A DNA stretch of 64,000 nucleotides from Tropicimonas isoalkanivorans (GCF_900112335.1 NZ_FOLG01000010.1:1-64000), one strand, 5' to 3'. Shown: positions 47,101 through 59,287, counted from the first letter of the stretch. Notes: a model not told the origin generated them from the letters alone. Numbers and translations: made by a program.

Positions 47101-48186
47101 TCAGTAGCCCAGCACCTCGGCGCGGGCGTTCATCTGGCCGTTGTCCGCATAGGTCATGTAGCGGCCGACGGAGTCCCGATACGCCAGGTAGCTTTCGGTG
47201 ATCCGCTTGACCAACTCATCCTCGTCCTGCCGCAGTTCGTCGATGACCTCGGCCGCGGCCGCGCCCATGGCGGCGATCACGTCTTCGGGCAGTTTGCGCA
47301 GTTGCACGTCGTGCTCGTCGATCATCATTTGCAGGGATTGGGCGTGCTTGGTCGTGTACTCGGTCCAGACCGGGTTGTAGAGGCTCTCGCATGCCATCGC
47401 GACCGCCTTCTGCAGATCCTCCGGCAGGCCGTTGTAAACGTCCGCATTGACGGCGCATTCCTCGGCAGAGGACGGCTCGCCCACGCCGGGCCAGTAGTAG
47501 TATTTCGCCACCTGGTAGAAGCCGAGCGCGGAATCCGTCCACGGGCCGATGAACTCGCCCGCATCCAGAGCGCCCGTTTGCAGCGCCTGGAACATGTCGC
47601 CGCCGCCCATCGCCTGCGCCGCCATGCCGAGCTTGGAGGCCATTTCCGAGGCGAGCCCCGTGGTGCGGAACTTCATGCCCTTGAGATCTTCGGCGGAGGT
47701 GATCTCTTCGCGGAACCAGCCGGCCATCTGCGGCCCGGAGTTGCCGCACAGGAACGGTTTCAGGCCGAAGCGAGCGTACATCTCGTCATAAAGCTCCTGG
47801 CCGCCGCCGTGATAAAGCCAGCCGAATTGTTCGTCCGCCCGCAGGCCGAAGGGCTGCGAACCGAACAGCAGAATGCCCTTCGACTTGGACCCCCAGTAGG
47901 CCGGAACCGCGTGATAGAGCTCCGCCGTGCCCTCGGAGACCGCGTCAAAGACGCCACGGCCGGGCACAAGTTCACCGGCAGCGAAAAGTTGCACCTCGAT
48001 CCGGCCGCCGGAAAGCGTGGTGATCCGGTCGGCGAGCATCTGTGCGGCCACGCCCGGTCCCGGTAGGTTCTTCGGCCAGGCGGTGACCATCTTCCACTTG
48101 ATCACGTCCTGCGCAATCGCCGGGGCGGCGAGCGCCGTTGCCGCCGCGCCCACGGCGCCGGTGGCGAGAAAGTCGCGTCTTTTCAT
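47101..48186 (-). CDS. TRAP transporter substrate-binding protein, TakP-like, Tat-exported
   Basis: 361 residues. Twin-arginine signal MKRRDFLATGAVGAAATALA then APAIAQ. Mature DctP domain: WKMVTAWPKNLPGPGVAAQM, KGMKFRTTGLASEMASKLGM, the conserved Arg in this stretch, GGGDMFQALQTGALDAGEF, YYYWPGVGEPSS. The combination of Tat signal and YYYWPG resembles TakP, which binds 2-oxo acids as a dimer. Its start is 23 bases after the hutU stop on the same strand, so it is probably part of the hut operon. Urocanate, histidine-derived keto acids or similar are candidate ligands. Confidence 0.92.
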   Translation of the reverse strand: MKRRDFLATGAVGAAATALAAPAIAQDVIKWKMVTAWPKNLPGPGVAAQMLADRITTLSGGRIEVQLFAAGELVPGRGVFDAVSEGTAELYHAVPAYWGSKSKGILLFGSQPFGLRADEQFGWLYHGGGQELYDEMYARFGLKPFLCGNSGPQMAGWFREEITSAEDLKGMKFRTTGLASEMASKLGMAAQAMGGGDMFQALQTGALDAGEFIGPWTDSALGFYQVAKYYYWPGVGEPSSAEECAVNADVYNGLPEDLQKAVAMACESLYNPVWTEYTTKHAQSLQMMIDEHDVQLRKLPEDVIAAMGAAAAEVIDELRQDEDELVKRITESYLAYRDSVGRYMTYADNGQMNARAEVLGY

Positions 48187-48209
48187 GAGAGTTCTCCCTG
48201 CTGGCTGAG

Positions 48210-49870
<1,661 letters not shown>

Positions 49871-49874
<4 letters not shown>

Positions 49875-50671
49875 TGCGTGCCTCTCAGGGTCGGGGCCAG
49901 ATCGGCCAGGTTTCTGAGGATCGCCGCCAGATGCACCCGCAGGCGCTCGGCAGCTTCGGTGTCGTAGGTCCAGGGCGCGGCCTCTTCAGTGAGATACGTG
50001 GACTGCGCGAGCTCCATCTGGATCACGTGCACGCCCTCCTCCGGCCGGCCGTAGTGGCGCGTGGTCCAGCCACCGCGGAAACGGCCGTTCTGGACCATGC
50101 TGTAGCCCTCCGCGCCCGCGCAGACGGCGGCAACGGCGGCTTCCACCTCAGCGGCGCAGGTGGCGCCATTATCGGTGCCGATGTTGAAGTCCGGCAATTT
50201 CCCCTCGAACAGGAACGGGATGTGCGACCGGATCGAGTGGCAATCGTACAGGATCGCCACCCCGTGCGCCGCGCGGACGCGCTCGATCTCGGCCGCCAGC
50301 GCCGCGTGATAGGGCGCATGCCAGTCCCGGGTGCGGGCGGCGACCTCCTCGGCGTCGGGCGGCGTCACCCAGATGTCCGCGCCATCGAAGTCGATCAGCG
50401 GCACCAGCCCGGTGGTGTTCTGACCGGGATAAAGGCTCTCGCCCTCCGGGTTCCGGTTGGCGTCGATCACGTAGCGGTGGAACATCGCCCGCACCGTCGT
50501 GACGCCGTCGAGCAAACCGTCGTAGAGCCGTTCGATGTGCCAGTCCGTGTCCGCCAGGTCGAGGCCGCGCGCGTTGAGCCGCGCCCGGATGTCGTCGGGC
50601 AGGAAGGTGCCGGTATGGGGAAGGCCGAGGATGACGGGGCTGTCGCCCCGGGTGACGGTGACGGGGGTCAT
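49871..50671 (-). CDS. hutG: N-formylglutamate deformylase
   Basis: 266 residues. Hydrolyses N-formyl-L-glutamate to glutamate and formate, the final step of the HutF-dependent route. N-formylglutamate amidohydrolase family: [18 protein letters not shown] at the N-terminus, DADTDWH-type motif ([18 protein letters not shown]), [34 protein letters not shown]. It requires HutF, which is present across the promoter region. Overlaps hutH and hutU by four bases each. Confidence 0.95.
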
Positions 50672-52197
50672 TGAGCAAGGTCCTTCAATTCAGCCGCCAG
50701 GGCCAGCGAGCCGGTCCGGACGAGGCCCGCGGCCGATTCGATGTCGCCGGCCATGTACCGGTCCGTCTGAAGCTGCGGAACGGTGCCACGAAGATGCGCG
50801 ACCGCGGCTTGCAGCTTGGCGGAGGTGATCAACGGCGCGCGGAACTCGATGCCCTGCGCCGCGCAAAGCAGTTCGACGCCCAGGATGACGTTCAGGTTGC
50901 GGTTCATCCGTTCCAGCCGCCGCGCGCCATGGGCCGCCATGCTGACGTGGTCTTCCTGGTTGGCGGAGGTCGGCGTGCTGTCCGTCGAACAAGGGTTGGC
51001 GAGGTGCTTGTTTTCGCTCATCAGCGCGGCGGTCGTCACCTCAGCGATCATCAGGCCGGAGTTCAGCCCGGGCTCGGGTGTCAGGAACGGCGGCAGGTCG
51101 AACGACAGCGCCGGGTCCACCATCAGCGCGACGCGGCGCTGTGCGATGGCGCCGATTTCCGACAGGGCCAGCGCGATCTGGTCGGCGGCGAATGCCACCG
51201 GCTCCGCGTGGAAATTGCCCCCCGACAGGATGACCTCGTCCTCGGCGATCACCAGCGGGTTGTCCGTCACCGCGTTCGCCTCGATTTCGAGCGTCTGCCC
51301 AACGAAGCGCAGCAGGTCGAGCGCGGCGCCCGTCACCTGAGGCTGGCACCGGATGCAGTACGGGTCCTGCACCCGACTGTCGCCCTCCCGGTGGCTTTCG
51401 CGGATCTCGCTGCCGGCCATAAGGTCGCGCATCGCCGAGGCAATCGCGATCTGGCCTCGATGCCCGCGCAGGTCGTGGATCGCCGGGTGCAGCGGCGCGG
51501 TCGACCCCATGATCGCGTCCGTCGAGAGCGCGGAAGTCACGACGGCGGCCTCGACGTTGCGCCAGGCACCAAAAAGACCGGCCAGCGCGCACGCCGTCGA
51601 AAACTGCGTCCCGTTGATGAGCGCCAGACCCTCCTTGGGGCCGAGGACGACCGGGCTCAGCCCCGCCCGCTCCAGCGCAAGATCGCCGGCGAGACGGTCG
51701 CCCTGATACGTCGCCTCGCCCGCGCCGATCATGACGGCGGCAAGGTGCGCCAGCGGCGCGAGGTCGCCCGACGCGCCAACCGATCCCTGGTCTGGAATGA
51801 CCGGGATCACGTCCGCCGCGAGCATTCCCTCGATCAGCGCACAGATCTCCCATCGCACGCCCGACGCCCCGCGCCCGAGCGAGAGCAGCTTCAGCGCCAT
51901 CATCAGGCGGGTGGTCGCCGCGTCGAGCGGTGCACCGACGCCGCAGCAATGCGACAGGATCAGGTTGCGCTGGAGCGTCTCGGTCTGCTCCGGCGGGATC
52001 TTGACCGAGGCGAGTTTTCCGAACCCCGTGTTGACGCCATAGACCGCCGCCTCCCCCTTGGTCGCGTCCCGCACCAGCGCAGCCGCCCGCTCGACGGCCT
52101 CGCGCGCGGCGGGTTCCAGCGCGACGGGAGCGTCCCGACGCCAGATGCTTTCCAGTTGGGCAAGGCTCGCGCCGCCCGGCGTCAGGTGGACCGTCAT
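50668..52197 (-). CDS. hutH: Histidine ammonia-lyase
   Basis: 509 residues from the ATG at 52197. Removes ammonia from L-histidine to give urocanate, using the autocatalytic MIO group. The MIO tripeptide Ala142-Ser143-Gly144 lies in [33 protein letters not shown] (Tyr near 53), [23 protein letters not shown] and [20 protein letters not shown] are also diagnostic. Longer in-frame extension upstream runs through hutI and is not real. Overlaps hutI by four bases. Confidence 0.97.
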   Translation of the reverse strand: MTVHLTPGGASLAQLESIWRRDAPVALEPAAREAVERAAALVRDATKGEAAVYGVNTGFGKLASVKIPPEQTETLQRNLILSHCCGVGAPLDAATTRLMMALKLLSLGRGASGVRWEICALIEGMLAADVIPVIPDQGSVGASGDLAPLAHLAAVMIGAGEATYQGDRLAGDLALERAGLSPVVLGPKEGLALINGTQFSTACALAGLFGAWRNVEAAVVTSALSTDAIMGSTAPLHPAIHDLRGHRGQIAIASAMRDLMAGSEIRESHREGDSRVQDPYCIRCQPQVTGAALDLLRFVGQTLEIEANAVTDNPLVIAEDEVILSGGNFHAEPVAFAADQIALALSEIGAIAQRRVALMVDPALSFDLPPFLTPEPGLNSGLMIAEVTTAALMSENKHLANPCSTDSTPTSANQEDHVSMAAHGARRLERMNRNLNVILGVELLCAAQGIEFRAPLITSAKLQAAVAHLRGTVPQLQTDRYMAGDIESAAGLVRTGSLALAAELKDLAQ

Positions 52198-53387
52198 GCG
52201 GCGCCTCCGAAAATGCGTTGGTAGAGGGGGTTGAAGCCGATCCGGTAGGACAATTCCGCAGGGTGCGCGACGTCCCAGACCGCCAGATCGGCCCGCGCGC
52301 CTGCGGTAACAGTGCCGCAGTCGGTCAGCCCCAGGGCCCGCGCGGCGTGGCGCGTCACCCCCGCCAGCGCCTCCTCCGGCGTCAGGCCGAACAGCGTGCA
52401 CCCCATGTTCATCGTGAGCAGCAGCGAGGTCAGCGGCGAGGTGCCCGGGTTGCAGTCCGTCGCCAGCGCCATGGGCACGGAATGGCGGCGGAAGGCGTCG
52501 ATGGGCGGCGCCTGCGTCTCGTGCAACGTGTAGAAGGCACCGGGCAGAAGAACGGCCACACTGCCGGCGGCCGCCAACGCGCGGGCATCGTCCTCGTCGG
52601 CATACTCGAGGTGATCCGCCGACAGCGCCCCGAACCGCGCCGCCACCTGCGTGCCGCCGAGGTGGGAGAGCTGTTCGGCGTGGAGTTTCACCGGCAGCCC
52701 CAGCTCGCGGGCCACCTCGAACACGCGGGCGATCTGCTCCGGAGTGAAGGCGATCCCCTCGCAAAACCCATCGACCGCATCGACCAGCCCTTCGGCATGG
52801 GCGGCGCGCAGAGTCGGGATACAGATCTCGTCGAGATACGCATCTGCGCCACCGTCGAATTCCTTCGGCACCGCGTGGGCCCCGAGGAAGGTCGTGCTGA
52901 CGCGGATGGGACGCTGGTTCGCGATATCCCGCGCCGCGCGAAGCATCATGAGTTCCGTATCGCAGTCCAGTCCGTAGCCGGACTTGATCTCAACATGTGT
53001 CACGCCCTCGGCAATCAGCGCGTCGACCCGCGGCAGCGCACTCGCGACCAGCTCGTCCGCCGAGGCCGCGCGCGTCGCCGATACGGTGGACACGATCCCG
53101 CCGCCGGCCCGCGCGATCTCTTCGTAGCTCGCGCCCTGCAGGCGCATCTCGAACTCGCGGGCTCGGTTGCCGCCATGGACGACGTGGGTGTGGCAGTCGA
53201 TCAGTCCCGGTGTCGTCAGCCGCCCGCCAAGGTCCGTCCGTGGCGCATCCGCCATCTCTGCGGGAATTTCGTCCCCCGCCCCGACCCACGCGATCCGGTC
53301 GCCGGAGAGGACGACCGCCCCATTTGCGATCAGCCCGTAGGTGCCGTCGGGAGCCACCGTTGCAATGGTCGTGTTGGTGAGAATCAT
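52194..53387 (-). CDS. hutI: Imidazolonepropionase
   Basis: 397 residues from the ATG at 53387. Opens imidazolonepropionate to N-formimino-glutamate. Amidohydrolase fold: metal motif [15 protein letters not shown] (about 67-81), conserved histidines in [21 protein letters not shown], and the Asp in [12 protein letters not shown]. First gene of the leftward hut operon; its promoter contains the HutC-type inverted repeat. In-frame upstream extension to 53432 crosses that operator and is unlikely. Confidence 0.97.
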   Translation of the reverse strand: MILTNTTIATVAPDGTYGLIANGAVVLSGDRIAWVGAGDEIPAEMADAPRTDLGGRLTTPGLIDCHTHVVHGGNRAREFEMRLQGASYEEIARAGGGIVSTVSATRAASADELVASALPRVDALIAEGVTHVEIKSGYGLDCDTELMMLRAARDIANQRPIRVSTTFLGAHAVPKEFDGGADAYLDEICIPTLRAAHAEGLVDAVDGFCEGIAFTPEQIARVFEVARELGLPVKLHAEQLSHLGGTQVAARFGALSADHLEYADEDDARALAAAGSVAVLLPGAFYTLHETQAPPIDAFRRHSVPMALATDCNPGTSPLTSLLLTMNMGCTLFGLTPEEALAGVTRHAARALGLTDCGTVTAGARADLAVWDVAHPAELSYRIGFNPLYQRIFGGAA

Positions 53388-53419
53388 CGAAACACCCCTT
53401 GCCTTCGCCTCATCATCGA

Positions 53420-53446
53420 ATAATATGTACATACATATTAAGTCAA
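53420..53446 (-). promoter_or_regulatory. Likely hutI promoter
   Basis: Read leftwards, TTGACT (53441-53446) and TATTAT (53420-53425) are 15 bases apart; the spacer is almost entirely the HutC-type operator. The spacing is short of the ideal 17, but both hexamers match well. Confidence 0.5.
53421..53440. promoter_or_regulatory. Probable HutC operator
   Basis: TAATATGTA and TACATATTA form a perfect 9-bp inverted repeat with a 2-base centre (CA). It lies 34 bases upstream of hutI and 15 bases upstream of hutF, covering the -35/-10 spacer of the hutI promoter, so one bound dimer could block both directions. GntR/HutC-type regulators bind similar TGTA-N-TACA palindromes, and hutC is the second gene of the rightward unit. 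Known inducer of HutC in other bacteria is urocanate. Confidence 0.8.
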
Positions 53447-53455
53447 GGTGCGGAT

Positions 53456-54820
53456 ATGCAGAAAATCTGGGCGAGGACCGCGCTCACGGCGGAGGGATGG
53501 CAGAACGACGTGGTGGTGGAGGTCTCCGCCGACGGGCGGATCCATTCCGTCACGCAGGGTCAACCGGCGGAGGGATACCGGGTCGACTGCCTGCTTCCGG
53601 CCCCGGTCAACTGCCACAGCCACGCGTTCCAACGGGCCATGGCCGGACTCACGGAACGGCGCGGCCCGGACCCGCGGGACTCCTTCTGGACGTGGCGGCG
53701 GCTGATGTACCGCTTCCTCGACAAGCTTGACCCCGATCAGGTCGAGGCGATTGCAGCCTTCGTGCAGTTGGAGATGCTGGAAGCCGGCTACGCGACGAAC
53801 GTGGAATTCCACTACCTGCATCACCGGCCGGACGGTACGCCCTATGACAGCCTCGCGGAGATGGCGGAGCGCATTGTGGCCGCCGCCGGTACGACCGGCA
53901 TCGGCCTGACCCTGCTGCCTGTGCACTATGAGTTCGGCGGCTGCGATCGGCGCCAGCTCGCCCCGGGGCAGGTGCGCTTCGGCAATTCCGCCGACCGCTT
54001 CGCCAGACTGGTGGACGAAAGCGGCCGGGCCCTGTCCCACCTGCCGCCCGACAGCCGCCTGGGCGTCGCTCCCCACAGCCTGCGCGCGGTAGCTCCGGAG
54101 GCTCTGGGAGAGGCTGCCGCGATGGTGCCCGACGGGCCGATCCACATGCACCTCGCCGAGCAGCCCGGGGAGGTGGAGGAGATCGTTGCGGCCTACGGCA
54201 AACGCCCGGTCGAGTATGTGCTCGACAGCGGCTTGCCCGATGCGCGCTGGTGCATGATCCATTCGACTCAGATGACGCCGGAGGAGACCGAGGGGCTCGC
54301 CGCCTCCGGTGCCACGGTCGGCCTGTGCCCCATCACCGAATCCTCGCTCGGTGACGGCATCTTCGATGGCGTCCGCTACCTGCAGAACGGCGGCAAGATC
54401 GCCGTCGGGTCGGACAGCAACATCCGCATCTCGCTGGTCGAGGAACTGCGCACGCTCGAATACTCCCAACGCCTAAGGGACGGCTCGCGCGCCGCGCTGG
54501 CCACGCCGGACCGGTCCACGGGCCGCACCCTGTTCGACGCCGTCTGTGCCGGGGGCGCGGCCTCCGCCGGTCGGGCGACCGGGCAAATCGCCAGTGGCAC
54601 CTGGGCCGACCTTCTGGCGCTGGACCTCGCCGCCCCGGACCTCGAAGGCCTGTCCGGCGATACCCTGCTCGACAGCTTCATTTTTGCGGGCGGGCAGGAT
54701 GCCGTGGCCGATGTCTGGGCCGCGGGGCGCCACGTGGTCCGAGGCGGCCGCCACATCGACCGCGACGCCATCGTCGCGCGCTATCGGACGGCGGTGCGGG
54801 GCCTGAGGCAGGACCTGTGA
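53456..54820 (+). CDS. hutF: Formimidoylglutamate deiminase
   Basis: 454 residues from the ATG at 53456. Removes ammonia from N-formimino-glutamate to give N-formyl-glutamate. Amidohydrolase features: [17 protein letters not shown] (metal histidines, about 55-71), [32 protein letters not shown], and the metal Asp in [20 protein letters not shown]. First gene of the rightward hut unit; the stop overlaps the hutC GTG. Confidence 0.96.
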   Translation: MQKIWARTALTAEGWQNDVVVEVSADGRIHSVTQGQPAEGYRVDCLLPAPVNCHSHAFQRAMAGLTERRGPDPRDSFWTWRRLMYRFLDKLDPDQVEAIAAFVQLEMLEAGYATNVEFHYLHHRPDGTPYDSLAEMAERIVAAAGTTGIGLTLLPVHYEFGGCDRRQLAPGQVRFGNSADRFARLVDESGRALSHLPPDSRLGVAPHSLRAVAPEALGEAAAMVPDGPIHMHLAEQPGEVEEIVAAYGKRPVEYVLDSGLPDARWCMIHSTQMTPEETEGLAASGATVGLCPITESSLGDGIFDGVRYLQNGGKIAVGSDSNIRISLVEELRTLEYSQRLRDGSRAALATPDRSTGRTLFDAVCAGGAASAGRATGQIASGTWADLLALDLAAPDLEGLSGDTLLDSFIFAGGQDAVADVWAAGRHVVRGGRHIDRDAIVARYRTAVRGLRQDL

Positions 54821-55515
54821 CGGACGCGCCCGCCTCCCACTCCTGGCGGTCGGTGCGGGAGGAAGTGCTGCGGCGCATCGCCCACGAGGACTGGCGCCCC
54901 GGAGACGCGATCCCGAACGAGGCAGACCTGGCGGCGGAGCTCGGCTGTGCGCGCGCCACCGTCAACCGCGCCCTCCGGTCGCTGTCCGACGACGGGCTGC
55001 TGGAGCGGCGGCGCAAGGGCGGCACGCGCATCGCGCGGCACCCGGTCGGAAAGGCGACGGTACGGATTCCGATCATCCGGATGGAGATCGAGGAGCGCGG
55101 CGCGCTCTACGGTTATCGCCTGCTGGACCGGCGCATGGAGCGCGCGCCGGACGCGCTCAGGCCGCGGTTCGGGCCGCCCGGCGAGGGCGATCTGCTTCAT
55201 GTGATCGCGGTCCACCTCGCCGACGGACGGCCCTATGCGCTGGAGAACCGCTGGATCGTTCCCGAAACGGTTCCCGACGCCTTGGACCAATCCTTCGAGG
55301 ACCTCGCCGCAAACGAATGGCTCGTCCGGCACCTGCCGCTCACCCGGGCGCAGTCCGAATTCTTCGCCATCAACGCAACTGACCGCGAGACTGCCGCCCT
55401 CGGCGCAGCCGCCGGGGAGGCGCTGATCGTCCACCGGCGCATGACATGGCTGGCCGAGCGGCCGATCACCCTTGTCGAAATGACCTTCGCCAAGGGGCAC
55501 ACCCTCCGCACGTAG
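54817..55515 (+). CDS. hutC: Histidine utilisation repressor HutC (GntR family)
   Basis: 232 residues from a GTG overlapping the hutF stop. N-terminal winged helix (about 8-75: SWRSVREEVLRRIAHEDWRP, LAAELGCARATVNRALRSLS) and a C-terminal UTRA effector domain (YRLLDRRMERAPD to ITLVEMTFAKGHTLRT). HutC represses hut genes and is released by urocanate in other proteobacteria. The predicted operator lies in the divergent promoter region of its own operon, giving autoregulation. Confidence 0.94.
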   Translation: MTDAPASHSWRSVREEVLRRIAHEDWRPGDAIPNEADLAAELGCARATVNRALRSLSDDGLLERRRKGGTRIARHPVGKATVRIPIIRMEIEERGALYGYRLLDRRMERAPDALRPRFGPPGEGDLLHVIAVHLADGRPYALENRWIVPETVPDALDQSFEDLAANEWLVRHLPLTRAQSEFFAINATDRETAALGAAAGEALIVHRRMTWLAERPITLVEMTFAKGHTLRT

Positions 55516-55603
55516 GGTCCGGTGCACCCGATCGGCGGTTTCGCCTACGCCTCGCAGTCGGACGTGCTATGGTCTGAGTCCGAGATTGCGGAGTAACGAG
55601 ACG

Positions 55604-57169
55604 ATGTCTGTGGGAAATTCGGGCGCCAGCCATTTTGAGCCCCGGTCGGTAGAGATCGACACAAAGCGCATCCAGGCGCACACGCCCGAGCATTACGGCG
55701 TGATCGACGTCGGCTCCAACTCGATCCGCCTCGTGGTCTACGACGACCTCGCCCGCGCCCCCTTTCCGCGCTTCAACGAGAAATCCATGGTCGCGCTCGG
55801 CAACGGGCTCGACGACGAAGGCGCCTTCACCGAGGAGATCATGGAGCACGCCCTCGCCGCCCTCGCTCGCTTCAAGGCCATTTCCGAGGCGATGGGCGTC
55901 TCCCGCATCGACGTGCTGGCGACCGAGGCCATGCGCCGCGCCAAGAACGGCCCGGACCTGATCGCCAGGATCAAGGAGCGGACCGGCTTCACGCCCCGCC
56001 TGATCTCCGGGGAGGAAGAAGCGACCTTCGCAGCGCTCGGCGTCATCTCCGGCTTCTTCCAGCCGCGTGGCCTGGTGGGCGACATCGGCGGCGGCAGTCT
56101 GGAGATCGCGGAAGTCCTTGGCGACCGCGTGGGCGACCGCAAGGTCAGCATGCCGCTGGGCGCTCTGCCCGTCCGGGCGATGATGGAGAAGGACCCGGAA
56201 GAGGCGAAGAAGTCCGTCGACGCCATTCTCGACGCCAACCTGCCGCCGATGCTGACCCAGCCCGTCTTCCACGCCGTCGGCGGGGGCTGGCGGGCACTGG
56301 CGCGTATCCACATGGCGATGAACGACTGGCCGATCTCCGTGGTGCACGGCTACGACCTGCCCGCCCGCGACATGTCCAAGTTCGCGAAATCCGTCTCCCG
56401 CATGACCCCGGAAGAAATCGCCGAACTGCCCGATGTACCCAGCCGGCGGGTCGAGACCCTCGCGGCCTCGGCGCTCGTCCTGTGGCGGGTGTTCCGGAAG
56501 CTGAAGCCCGAACGCATCGTCTTCTCCGCCCTCGGATTGCGCGAAGGCTGGCTCTATGCCCAGTTGAGCGAGGAGGAGCAATATCGCGATCCGCTCGTCG
56601 AGGGCGCTCTCGCGGCGGGCCTTCCGGATGCGCGGGTGCCCGAATTCCCCGAGGCGCTGGCGAAATGGACGGATGACCTCTTCCCCGGCGAGGTGCTCCC
56701 GGAGCGCCGCGTCCGCATGGCGGTCTGCGCGCTCACCGACATCGCCTGGCGGGACCACCAGAAGGTCCGCGCCGCCGACAGCTTCCTTCGCATCCTGCAA
56801 TTCCCCTTCATCGGAATCTCGCATCCCGAGCGCGCTTTCCTTGCGACCGCGATCATGGCGCGCTACGGCGGCAAGCCTGCCAAGCTGGACACCTCGGCGA
56901 CGGACATCCTGTCCCCCAACGACCGCAAGCGTGCCGAGGTACTGGGGCGTGCCCTGCTGCTTGGCCACCGGTTCTCGGCCAGCGTTCCCGAGATCCTCGA
57001 ACACGCCCGCCTTGTGATCGACACAGACGCCGTTCGGCTGGAGATTCTGGAAACCTCCGACGTGCCGGACAGCGATGCCGTCAAGACCCGGCTGTCGCAA
57101 CTCGCCAAGGTGCTGGACATGGACGCCACCGTCGAAACGGCGCGTTCATGGGATGAGGATACGGACTGA
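55604..57169 (+). CDS. ppx: Ppx/GppA family phosphatase (exopolyphosphatase-like)
   Basis: 521 residues from the ATG at 55604, preceded by GGAGTAACGAG. Actin/Hsp70-like ATPase fold: YGVIDVGSNSIRLVVYDD (phosphate-binding, about 36-53), DVLATEAMRRAKNGPDLI, ISGEEEATFAALGVI, GDIGGGSLEIAEV. C-terminal helical domain about 310-520. Hydrolyses polyphosphate or (p)ppGpp. ppk, the usual neighbour, is not next to it here, so the assignment as exopolyphosphatase rather than GppA is open. Confidence 0.9.
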   Translation: MSVGNSGASHFEPRSVEIDTKRIQAHTPEHYGVIDVGSNSIRLVVYDDLARAPFPRFNEKSMVALGNGLDDEGAFTEEIMEHALAALARFKAISEAMGVSRIDVLATEAMRRAKNGPDLIARIKERTGFTPRLISGEEEATFAALGVISGFFQPRGLVGDIGGGSLEIAEVLGDRVGDRKVSMPLGALPVRAMMEKDPEEAKKSVDAILDANLPPMLTQPVFHAVGGGWRALARIHMAMNDWPISVVHGYDLPARDMSKFAKSVSRMTPEEIAELPDVPSRRVETLAASALVLWRVFRKLKPERIVFSALGLREGWLYAQLSEEEQYRDPLVEGALAAGLPDARVPEFPEALAKWTDDLFPGEVLPERRVRMAVCALTDIAWRDHQKVRAADSFLRILQFPFIGISHPERAFLATAIMARYGGKPAKLDTSATDILSPNDRKRAEVLGRALLLGHRFSASVPEILEHARLVIDTDAVRLEILETSDVPDSDAVKTRLSQLAKVLDMDATVETARSWDEDTD

Positions 57170-57250
57170 CTCCGCTCACGCCCCACCCCGGCCCGCCGCG
57201 GCGACATTCCCGGTTCCGCGGACTCGACTTTCTCGGCTACGATTCCTTGC

Positions 57251-59185
57251 ATGGGACGAAGCCTTTCTTCCGGTGATGCCATGGCCAAGACACAGACCAA
57301 CCCCGCTGACACCGATCTCCATCGCACCCTGTTCGACCTGCGCTACGACCGGAGCCGCGCCGACCTCTGGACGATGCTCGACCGGCTCTATGGCCTCCAC
57401 CCGGACTACCCCGCCTTTCAAAAGGCCCTCGACACGGCACTGACCCGCGCCTGGCAACAGCGCCCCGCCGACCTCCGCCTGCTGGATCTGAAGCGCGACC
57501 TCGAACCGGATTGGTTCCAGCGGCCGGACATGGCCGGCTACGTTTTCTACATCGACCGCTTCTGCGACACCCTGCGCGGCGTGCCCGACCGGCTCGACTA
57601 CCTCAAGACGCTCGGTATCAGCTACGTCCACTTCATGCCCTGCCTGAAGCCCCGCCGAGGTGACAACGACGGCGGCTACTCCGTGATGGACTACGGCGCG
57701 ATCAACCCGATCTATGGCACGATGGACGATTTCGAGGCCGCCACCCGCGCCTGCCGTGCGCAGGGCATCAGCGTCTGCGTCGACCTCGTTCTGAACCACA
57801 CCGCCAAGGAGCACGCCTGGGCGAAGAAGGCCCGCAAGGGCGATCCGAAGTACCGCGACTACTACCTGATGTTCGAGGACGACAGGCAGCCCAAGGAATA
57901 CGAAAAGACCCTGGTGGAGATCTTTCCCGACAACGCCCCGGGCAGCTTCACCTGGTACGAGGACTGTCAGCGGTGGGTCTGGACCACCTTCAACGAGCAC
58001 CAGTGGGACCTGAACTGGGCCAACCCGCAGGTATTCCTGGAAATGACGAAGGTCATGCTCGCGCTGGCCAACCGGGGTGTGGACATCCTGCGCTTCGACG
58101 CCGTGGCCTTCATGTGGAAACGCATGGGCACGCGCTGCCAGTCGGAGCCGGAATGCCACATGCTCCTGCAAGCTCTGCGGGCGGCCTGCCGCATCGTTGC
58201 CCCGGCCGTGATCCACCTGGAGGAGGCCATCGTCGGCCCGGCGGAGATGCTGCCCTACCTCGGTCGCGGCGAGCATGACGGCAAGGAGGGCAACCTCGCC
58301 TACCACAACTCCCTGATGGTGCAATTCTGGTCGTCGCTGGCCGCGCGGGACACACAGCTCATGTCCTACGTGCTTGGCACCCACTTCCCGCCGCAGCTGA
58401 CCAATGCGACCTACGCTACTTACCTGCGCTGCCACGACGACATCGGCTGGGCGGTCACGGACGAGGACGCGGCCGCGGTCGGCCTGAACGGGGCGCTCCA
58501 CCGCGGGTTCCTGTCGGACTTCTACGAGGGTGTCTTCCCCGGCTCCTTCGCCAAGGGCGCGCTGTTCCAGTACAACCCGGACACCGGCGACAAGCGGATC
58601 AGCGGAACCTGCGCCTCCCTGGCCGGGCTGGAGCTGGCGGTCGAGGCGGAGGACGCGCGGGCCGTGGACCGGGCGATCGACCGCATCCTGATGGGCCATG
58701 CGCTGATTGCCAGCTTCGGGGGCATCCCGCTCCTTTACATGGGCGACGAGATCGCGCTGCTGAACGACTGGGGCTACACGGACTACCCGCCCCATGCGCA
58801 CGACAGCCGATGGCTGCACCGCCCTCTCATGGACTGGGACCGCGCCGCGCTGGCACAGGCCGATGCGGAGAGCATTCCCGGCCGCGTGTTCCGGGGCGTG
58901 CGGGAGATCCTCGCCCGCCGCGCCGAGGTTCCGGAGTTCCACGCCAACAACGCAACTGAAGTACTGCAGACCGGCAATTCGGCGCTCTTCGCCTTCGCCC
59001 GGCGGTCCCCGGCGCGCAGCGTCGTCTGCATCTACAACTTCACCGAAACCTGGACGGCGATCCCCGCAAGCTGGGCGGTGCAGAACGGCGCGACGGAGAT
59101 GCACGAACTGCTCTCCGACGCCACCGTGATCGCCAGCGGCGGGGCCATCCCCCTGCCCCCCTATGCCCGGGTCTGGCTCCGGTGA
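57251..59185 (+). CDS. Amylosucrase (GH13)
   Basis: 644 residues from 57251; an ATG at 57281 is an alternative start. Glycoside hydrolase family 13 enzyme making alpha-glucan from sucrose. Catalytic residues by position: Asp283 in VDILRFDAVAF, Glu325 in HLEEAIVGP, Asp396 in CHDDIGW, matching the amylosucrase set (FDAV, EAIV, HDDIGW). Also GDNDGGYSVMDYGAINP and PLLYMGDEIALLNDWGY. Cytoplasmic, no signal peptide. No sucrose transporter or glycogen gene is adjacent. The start of the next gene is 102 bases away. Confidence 0.92.
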   Translation: MGRSLSSGDAMAKTQTNPADTDLHRTLFDLRYDRSRADLWTMLDRLYGLHPDYPAFQKALDTALTRAWQQRPADLRLLDLKRDLEPDWFQRPDMAGYVFYIDRFCDTLRGVPDRLDYLKTLGISYVHFMPCLKPRRGDNDGGYSVMDYGAINPIYGTMDDFEAATRACRAQGISVCVDLVLNHTAKEHAWAKKARKGDPKYRDYYLMFEDDRQPKEYEKTLVEIFPDNAPGSFTWYEDCQRWVWTTFNEHQWDLNWANPQVFLEMTKVMLALANRGVDILRFDAVAFMWKRMGTRCQSEPECHMLLQALRAACRIVAPAVIHLEEAIVGPAEMLPYLGRGEHDGKEGNLAYHNSLMVQFWSSLAARDTQLMSYVLGTHFPPQLTNATYATYLRCHDDIGWAVTDEDAAAVGLNGALHRGFLSDFYEGVFPGSFAKGALFQYNPDTGDKRISGTCASLAGLELAVEAEDARAVDRAIDRILMGHALIASFGGIPLLYMGDEIALLNDWGYTDYPPHAHDSRWLHRPLMDWDRAALAQADAESIPGRVFRGVREILARRAEVPEFHANNATEVLQTGNSALFAFARRSPARSVVCIYNFTETWTAIPASWAVQNGATEMHELLSDATVIASGGAIPLPPYARVWLR

Positions 59186-59287
59186 CGTTGCATTCGCCCG
59201 GCAAGCTTTTTCAGCGCGGGGCCCGTGTGACCGCTTCCCGGAAGGACTTAGTGCGCGACCGGCTGTCATCTCTGCGTCGGGGACGCG

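Noticed and set aside
50668-52764. 698-residue version of hutH
   Set aside because: The extension lies in hutI out of frame; the family length (about 510) fits the ATG at 52197.
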